Below are positions 57,112 through 64,000 of a stretch of 64,000 nt of DNA, one piece after another. The first letter of the stretch is position 1. Each line of letters opens with the position of its first letter. Origin of the DNA: Haliclona indistincta (Eukaryota > Porifera > Demospongiae > Haplosclerida > Chalinidae); NCBI GenBank assembly GCA_964017065.1, contig OZ024783.1, positions 15,360,902 through 15,424,901 of the forward strand, read 5' to 3'. Made by a program: the position numbers and the translations under genes. The notes under the pieces are model-generated. The model was not told the origin of the DNA. It saw only the letters and a program-made list of their open reading frames with translations, and searched no databases.

Positions 57112-58141
57112 ATGAGTTCTCTCAATCAGTATCAGGAAAAATTGGTTAGTGATCAATTAAACAGTTGGTTAGTCGTGAGAGAGAAAGCAACACATGTAGT
57201 TCTGGTGCTGTGTCAGTCAGTGTGTGAGCACTGTGTGATAGTGAGGTGGTCATATCACTCAGTATGGGATCAGTAGTTCATTCAGGATGGAGACTGTAGC
57301 AATAATTGTCTGATACTGATTTACATTATGTTGTGTTTTACTCACAGAATAAGGAACTCTGGCAGGCTTGTTGGGATGGTAATGTCAGCAAAGCAAAGGG
57401 GCTCCTTGATAGAGGAGCTCATGTGAACTACCATAATCCTGATGTCAGCAATGTGAGTATTGTTAGTGGTCACATGACATGATGTGTACTAGTAACAGAT
57501 TCACACATCAGTATCTACTACCACACACAGTCAGTGGTTGAGCATTTGGTTCAGTATGTCTGTTAGTGTGTCCATCATTGACTACATGTACTGTACATGT
57601 GAGATATTTCTACTAGATACATCATCCCATTCCTACGTACATTGTTGTTACACCTGACAAAGAAGTGCATCAATGGTCAAACTATAGTTGACTTTGTCTC
57701 AGTGTCAGACTAAATGGAGTGTGTGCCATGCTTGTACATGTACTGTATAATAACCTGTTTATACATGTGCTTTGGTGTTTCATTTTGACTGTTGACTACA
57801 TGTCAATCGAACACTACTTGATAGTGGGGTGTCGTGAGCTTTCCATTCCTCTCTTTTGTATAATGTGAGACATTGTGAGTGAGAACATGTATAGGACCAG
57901 TAAATGGAATGATGTAGGCATCGATAGATATAAGTACATCATCATGGAGGACACTGTTTGATCAGTGGGAGACTTACTTTATAACACAAGATTTTTTATG
58001 TACTCATTTATTACCACTCACTGTGTTATTGTTGTCATTATACAGTGGACTCCTCTTCATATTAGTTCAGCGTTAGGACACTCCCAGGTTGTTGACCTTT
58101 TACTGTCACAGCCTGGGATAGTGGTTCACTCACGTGATCAG
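57112..58141 (+). pseudogene. Second ankyrin-Roc-COR gene copy, only first three exons left
   Basis: Exons 57112-57144 (ATG), 57348-57452 and 58046-58141 match the first three of the gene at 4640, with the same splice sites and phases (NKELWQACWDGNVSKAKGLL; WTPLHISSALGHSQVVDLLL). After the third exon the intron matches 8690-8900 and 9515-9667, then jumps at 58720/58721 to sequence corresponding to 24310. The remaining ankyrin, linker, Roc, COR and Death exons are deleted. The remaining exons are still open and could give a short ankyrin protein only if a new 3' end is used. Confidence 0.8.
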
Positions 58142-58720
58142 GTATGGTAATACACACACACACACACACTGGGTGTGGTCATGCAGTGTGACAATGTGTA
58201 GTATCAATTAATTCATATTGCTTGTAGTGCACATTCCCAGAAATAAGCCAACACAGAGTTGATTTTACCGTCACATGCTCCGTACACGTCGAGCCCCATA
58301 ATCAATAGGCAGCATTGAGCAATGATTCTTGCACATTAATTTTGACAGTTGTCAACTTTAGAAACTTTTTACCCTGTTAACTTTTTACCCAATTTATTTA
58401 AAGGATTAAATAAATTGTTTGCAGTTTTATCAAAATTTTACCCTGTTCAATTTGAAAAGGAAAAATTAAAATGTTGCAAAATCACAGATTTTTACAACTT
58501 AAGTTGATGAATATAATAGACAATTAATAGAATATAATTAATAGACAATGAATATAATTAGTGTATAGGCATGTCATTACGAGGGGCAACTAGCTATCCA
58601 GCAGATCCAGCTTTATCACGGCTCTGCTGCTTCAGCGATCCAATACTGTATTGTTAGCCAACTCCTTATGACTCCTTGAATGTGTAGAAGACTGTTAAAA
58701 ACATTGTGTGAAAATTGTAC

Positions 58721-59580
58721 GTAGTATCATAACTCAGTGTCAGCTCAGTTGCTCTACTAAATCATCCTGATCATCATCTCTCTGTAGCTATAGTTACTGT
58801 CCTCTCTTCTTCATTGTATACTGAATGGTGTTGTCACACTACACACAGCACATCATGAACGACGTACTATCTTTCTAGCTTGTTTCTCATCTGTTGTTTC
58901 ACATGTTATTTTCAGTACATTACAATGTGTCAGAGAAGTATGATTGAGGTTTAGAATAATGACACGTTATTAACGAGATTCATACTATACAAGAAATACA
59001 ACTCGAAGGTGTGGCTCCTTACCAGAAGAATTGAAGAGAAGATATGACTGAAAAACAGCTGTCCGAGTCGTCTTCTTCAACTCCGCGTGACGCAGTGGGA
59101 CTCCTGTCTTGTCTGATTTGTCTGTGGAGTACTTTCCTACATATCAATAGTTTGTTTGTCGGCTTCTCGTTCTCTTCAACTCTTCTTGTGCTCACAGTTT
59201 AGCATCTATTGCACAGTCTATAGTAGGTTTTTAAATCCAGTCACTATACGCAGTATTACCATAATACCATTCACGTCAGTATCGGTTCAGCAAGTGATGA
59301 AGCTCTCTTCTCGTTGCAAAAGGGATTAATTTCAGTGAAAGAAATGTCAACATGGCTACATAAGCATACACTACGAAACTAGGAACATTTTTTGCTACAG
59401 TAGTTTGTGGCATATCTAGTATGGAGGTCATGACTGCTCAGCTGTGACATAGTAGACATCAGTGCATGGTTGTGAAAGCAGTGGAAGATAAAGTCAACAA
59501 CCGTGGCAGCAGCAACTGCAACACTAATAGTGCAGTCATCATCTGTTCAATATTCCCAAGTTTGCAGTCAGATTATGGAA
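58721..59580. repeat. Paralogous segment, counterpart of 24310-25500
   Basis: Collinear with 24310 onward. 59390-59560 is a degraded version of the signal-peptide exon at 25202-25492 (minus strand), with indels and stops. Confidence 0.7.
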
Positions 59581-60117
59581 TTCTGTTAGAAATCACGAAA
59601 ATTTCTTTGAGTTGAAGTAGTCTGAAATGGATAGGTAAGATTATTCTGACCGTGTCAGAAATATTAATCAAGAAAATCATCTACAGCTTCAAATGGTTGT
59701 GTCCGTACAATCGTTCAATCCATCCATCAAACAAATTTTATCACTGAATGTTGCTAAACAGTTAGTTAGCAGCAGTTATCGGTCACCTTTAATGAGTAAT
59801 GAACTGGTCATAATTATTGCATGTATCAATATCATCATCATCATAAGTTTTCCATTAGGAAATCATGAAATTGAGAAATCTGAGATGCAGGCTTCCTTTA
59901 GCAGTTTTTCTGAGCTAATATGCAGTTTATCTGATGAGCATAACTTTAGAAGCATGTCTTATCAGGTTGAAGAGGCAAATTAATCTTCCATTTTATCTGT
60001 CTACTGTTTGTAGGTACCTACTTGTCTGTTGCTTATTTACCTAAGCTAAAACGTACAATTAATCATTAATTTTTGTCATGAACCACATCACTACTATCGA
60101 CATAGTGATAGATGTGT
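59581..60117. other. Receptor-neighbourhood repeat, no gene
   Basis: Diverged copy of the 36030-37080 type sequence. The 96-codon plus frame at 59693-59983 is the reverse strand of the degraded 78-codon frame and downstream sequence; not believed. Confidence 0.4.
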
Positions 60118-60282
60118 TGTCAACAACACTGATATTGACGGAGGTGGACTGGCATTGTACCGAAACTCTTACCTTGTGTTTCATGAAAATTCTAGTCTTA
60201 AGTTCACCAACAACATCGCAAAGCAAAGAGGTGGAGCCATATTTGTTGATCATGTGTTCTCAATCGGGCATGCAAGAGTCTA
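60118..60282 (+). pseudogene. Beta-helix receptor exon fragment, second copy
   Basis: In-frame residues NNTDIDGGGLALYRNSYLVF and KFTNNIAKQRGGAIFVDH closely follow the fragment at 55134-55379, with one inserted codon (KQR for QR), and end in TAA. Embedded directly in the receptor-neighbourhood repeat. Confidence 0.6.
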
Positions 60283-60792
60283 AGCTTGTTTCTTTCAATA
60301 CTTGGATAATACATTGCCACCATCTGTGAGAGTAACTATGATGGGAAACAAACCCGATACAGCAACTATGATGATGGGAAACAAACCCGATACTGCTCTA
60401 TATGCAGCTAGCAATCAAATCCTCATTGCAGCAACACAATATACCATGTTCTCATGAGAACACTGTTGGTACACTCTGCATTATAGAATTGATCATGACA
60501 GACATTGTCTGTTAGCTATCAATACAGGCTAACCACACAATCAGTCATTCATGCATTGACTATTACAACCATTGCAACTCAGAGTGTTTTGCAGTGTATT
60601 TGGATATAGACTAGTGATATATTAAAAATATTACGACTTTAAGACAATAAGAAGAGAACTTCCGGTAACTGGTAGAACCTGTCCTCTGAGAGAGGGTAAG
60701 AGAGAGAATGTGTTAGTAAGTGAACTGGTACAGAGAGGGAGCTCTACTCACCAGCAGTTGGAGAGAGTAAAATGGAACCTGCTAAGTGGTAC
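60283..60792. other. Intergenic, short tandem duplication only
   Basis: ACTATGATGGGAAACAAACC is doubled at 60336-60390. Positions 60720-60790 resemble 35715-35760. No gene. Confidence 0.4.
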
Positions 60793-60975
60793 CGTATAGC
60801 CGGTTTATTTCGCTGGCCAAATATTTCGTTAGCCAAATTTTGGCTGGGTCTAATTTTCGTCACAGAGCCACGTCACAAACATTTTAAATAGGCAAAAAGA
60901 ATTTTTCGAAATCTAATTTTCGACCCGCACCAGCCGTTCGAAAATTAAATCTACATGAAAATAACCGGCTATACG
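60793..60975. mobile_element. Small MITE, 183 bp
   Basis: Inverted ends CGTATAGCCGGTT(T)ATTTC and GAAATAACCGGCTATACG-type (right end GAAAATAACCGGCTATACG). The interior has TTTTCG-type repeats in both orientations. No coding capacity; target duplication unclear. Confidence 0.65.
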
Positions 60976-61624
60976 CACTGTCTGTATAGTGTATACAAAC
61001 ATGGTCTTGCTATAGTGCGTGAGCATGATACAATCTCGTACTGTTGGTAAAGTGTTGGAATTCTTTACTGCTCTTTGTTCATAGATCATTAATTTTGTTG
61101 TAACAGTGATTTGTAATAATTAATTTTACACACTACAGCAAAGTCGCTTCAGAGAATAATAAAGTCAGCTCATGGCTGGCTCATGGAGTGAAATTTCCCG
61201 TTTTTCCTTTTATTAGGAAATCATGAAAATTTCTTTGGGTTAGAGAAGTCTTAATTGCAGGCTTCCTTTAGCAACTATCTGAGCTAATGTGCAGTTTATC
61301 TGAGCATGATATTGGTAAATGTCTTATCAGATTGAAGAGGCAACTTAATATTCCATTTTGTTTCTAACTTCCTTTTGTCTATCGTTTGTAAGACTAAAGT
61401 ACATACTTGTCTGTCATTGCTTATTACCCTCAGCCGAAAACAATAATCATCACTACACTATAGACATATATAGTAACAGTTATGGATGTGTTATTATATC
61501 GTGTGATCATAAGAGTATTGTGGTTGTTATGATGTCAGACACCTGATAACAAATTCATGATCAACAGCACCTATGTACAAAAATTACTTTCATTATCACG
61601 TTCATAATTATAAAAAAATCATTG
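60976..61624. other. Receptor-neighbourhood repeat leading to the 7TM gene
   Basis: Matches 27000-27555, ending at GATAACAAATTC, then CAACAGCACCTATGTACAAA and the 3' flank of the 7TM gene. The first copy has about 5.77 kb of nested transposons inserted at the same point (27556-33323). Confidence 0.6.
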
Positions 61625-62600
61625 TCAGTGTAGCACTTGGTTTGTTTTATTTAGGAGATACCGTGTGTCTTCTACACTCTCATTCACTAATGAACATCTT
61701 GTGTTACAAGTCTCAGACATTCCTTCTCCTGGAATGTACTCTGTTTCGGCATGAATGTGGTGCTGTTTGTTGTGACATGAATCCATTGATTCAGTTGCTT
61801 GTGCTTTTCTTGAACCTCTTAACTTTCTGAGACCCTTTCTTACAAAACACAAGTGTATAGCAAACATAATAGTAAACAGTAATCCTAACGAGTCCAATAG
61901 AATATATCCATATACAAGAAAAATTCTCATGATGGACACAAAGATAGGAAGCGCTACAAGGAGAAAGAATGGTAGTATTTCTCTCAACGCCTTCCTGTGT
62001 TTCTTCTTTGTAGCAGCAGTCTTCACACACAGGTTATATCCACAGGCTCTACCGCACAGTGGCACCAGTGCCAGTACTGTGAATACGACATTTGCAAACA
62101 TTGGCAGACAAAATACTACATACACAGCCACTTTGAAGTGAGGTATGTGTAGGTTCCAGAATGTTGTCAGTATCATTACAATCACAGAATAGAGAACAGT
62201 TGGGACAATCAAGAAAAGATCATATTTGTATGTAAACTGGCAGTTGTGAAAAGCCATGAGATAAAGACAAAAGGCTATACAAGCTGTATGCATTGCAGCA
62301 ATTGCCAAGCCACCATTAGCGACTGTGGCACTGCTGTTGGTAACGATACTAAAATTGATGGTTAAATTGGCAGCTTTCACCTTGGTGATGTAGATGGAGT
62401 ACAAAAATATATCAGATAAAAGACAAAACCAATAGTGATAATGATATATAAAGCGCCAATCGATAGATGAACTTCTGCCACATCTTGTAATATAGCAGAA
62501 CTCCCAAAGATATGATACAAGCAATGGTAGATACTCCTGCCAGAGTAAAAGCAACACCATCAGCAACAAGATAATTCGAACTGCTACTGTTGTCACTCAT
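61625..62600 (-). CDS. Seven-transmembrane receptor, best-preserved copy, one frameshift
   Basis: ATG at 62600 (MSDNSSSSNYLVADG, Asn/Ser-rich extracellular N-terminus), stop at 61625; about 324 residues. Seven hydrophobic helices in order: AGVSTIACIISLGVLL; YRLALYISLSLLVLS; GLAIAAMHTACIAFCLYLMA; FLIVPTVLYSVIVMILTTFW; VVFCLPMFANVVFTVLALVP; EILPFFLLVALPIFVSIMRI; LLDSLGLLFTIMFAIHLCFV. The cytoplasmic tail is basic then Ser/Thr-rich. An extra A in ATAAAAGAC (62416-62421) shifts the frame in helix 2; the pseudogene copies have one A fewer there, so either this copy has a real insertion or the assembly has an error. Subfamily not identified; no DRY or NPxxY motif. Confidence 0.7.
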
Positions 62601-62713
62601 GATGGAACTAGTAGTATGTTTCTCCAGTGAGAAGACAGAGACCTATAGCTAGCTGCTCGATCAACAGAGCATGCTACTTTATCACTGTAACATCAATAGT
62701 ACTATGATTAAAA

Positions 62714-63312
62714 TTAACCCTTTAATTACTAAATTATCTTGCTGAAATTTTAACCTCGTAAATGCTGACCACTTCTCTCGTGAATATCTCGTGTGTCTTT
62801 TGTGCTACTGGTCTCAAATTTGCGTCCTTTTACGCCAGTGAGTAGCCGCAATTGCCCACACTCAAGTCAGTCGATATGCCCCTCCCACTTCGAAAGTGAA
62901 GCCGATAAAGTGCAACGACCTCGTCAAATTTTGCTCAAAGTTAGTACTTTGGGGCTGGCTACTGAAAAGTACACACAGATAGCAGTGGTTTTGGTGAGTG
63001 CAAAATGTAGCCCAGATCATAGAGAATGCACAAAAATGTGTTTCCGAGCACCCTGAAGCCATAAAATGTCCAAAATTTCTTGGCAGCCATTTTGTTTCTC
63101 CTAAAATGTTGTGAAATTTGCACTGAAGCCATAGAAATGCCGTCGCCATAACGTTTAGCGCAGGGGGCGCGCCGAAAACCACTGGATTTTTTGCGGTTAT
63201 TTGTATTCTTCAATTTGGCTTAATTTTGGGATATTTTAACACTTTTTGATAAAGTTATGGTGTCTGAAGTATGTATGTCGCCAAAAGGCGACAATAGGGG
63301 TTAAAGGGTTAA
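62714..63312. mobile_element. piggyBac-type MITE, inverted relative of 37986-38584
   Basis: TTAA at 62714-62717 and 63309-63312, with termini TTAACCCTTTAATTAC and GGGGTTAAAGGGTTAA. The subterminal hairpin near the right end reads TGTCGCCTTTTGGCGACA on minus. Close to the element at 37986 over its length. It lies about 100 bp upstream of the 7TM gene start. Confidence 0.88.
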
Positions 63313-64000
63313 CATGAGTTCATGCGATAATATGTAGCAGGTGAGTTCATTGTTTAGCTAGTCATGCAATTTCCTTATACTATTGTTGCTATTAGGATAG
63401 AGAAGCATATAATTTTCATGGTTTGATGACAACGGTCATCCATGTGTTCATGTGAAAGATGTCCTCTCACATCAAGCTCAGAGGCACTGAAGAATATGCG
63501 GTTTCTCTGATGTTTTCATATCACTATTTCAGAGACTTCATTCATATCCCAAAAATTACATTACAAAAATTACATTAAATTGCATTACACAATTATATAT
63601 GTCACTCTTATCAGTATGCATGCATGCCTGATAATTATAGAAAACCATGATGCCTAATATAGTAAACCATTAAGAATTTTGGGGTCTTCATAATTATTCT
63701 TTCAAAAATTTCTATACTGTGAGTACATTGTGCACTGATCACGGTGAATGATTCAATTTAACTTTTCTTTCCTTATTGATCACATTTATCTCTACACTGC
63801 CTTTCAGCTATAGAGCCTGGCTCTTTAAAAACCACCTGCAATCTTGCCTGTGATCTTTTCACTCTTAAAGACAATGTACCAACTACACAACAATTCTTCA
63901 GTATAAGGAGTAAATTTTCTCTTTATCTTTGCATGTTTTGTGCAGGCTTTTATCGAATAGTCATTATGTACGTGTCAGTGCAATAATTCTTCAGTAATGC
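63313..64000. other. AT-rich sequence, no gene seen
   Basis: No open frame, repeat or RNA gene that I can support in the last 690 bp. Confidence 0.5.

Overview
This window is eukaryotic and metazoan, most plausibly from a sponge (demosponge). Coding sequence is split by many very short GT-AG introns (mostly 49-120 nt). The gene content is animal: a PH/RA/RhoGAP protein, ankyrin-Roc-COR-Death receptors, 7TM receptors, and beta-helix 'GGG/GGAIF' ectodomain repeats of a kind I associate with large sponge receptor families. The species call is inference; I saw no diagnostic marker.

Layout. 94-4193 (+): 3' part of an ARHGAP20-like RhoGAP gene. 4640-22658 (+): an 18 kb ankyrin-Roc-COR-Death gene whose introns hold a decayed pogo-like DNA transposon with HIRAN/Ulp1 passenger coding (5812-8687), two TTAA-flanked piggyBac-type MITEs, another TTAA-bounded element, and a 3.6 kb TIR element (14201-17830) with a run of micro-exon-like units on its minus strand. 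22.7-27.5 kb: a foldback element with hammerhead-ribozyme-like cores, a 745 bp polypyrimidine tract and a broken beta-helix receptor exon. 27559-32320: a foldback element interrupted by a young Ty3/gypsy LTR retrotransposon (minus strand). 33.2-34.5 kb: a 7TM receptor pseudogene between 122 bp inverted repeats.

About 6.67 kb (30799-37464) recurs nearly unchanged at 48264-54943. The 10.8 kb between the copies holds an intact divergent gene pair, a SAM-domain protein (-) and an 839-residue zinc-finger/transposase-like protein (+), plus minisatellites and a Harbinger-like MITE. 55.1-63.3 kb holds more decayed relatives of the same receptor neighbourhood: a beta-helix exon, a Roc-COR tail fragment, the first three exons of a second ankyrin-Roc-COR gene cut off by a 14.6 kb internal deletion, and the best-preserved 7TM gene (one frameshift).

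The window therefore reads as a tandemly duplicating receptor/signalling cluster (Roc-COR-Death, beta-helix, 7TM) heavily invaded by transposons. Because paralogous segments lie in the same window, several insertions can be compared directly with their empty sites. Exon-intron structures were worked out by hand from splice signals and reading phase; no search was run.
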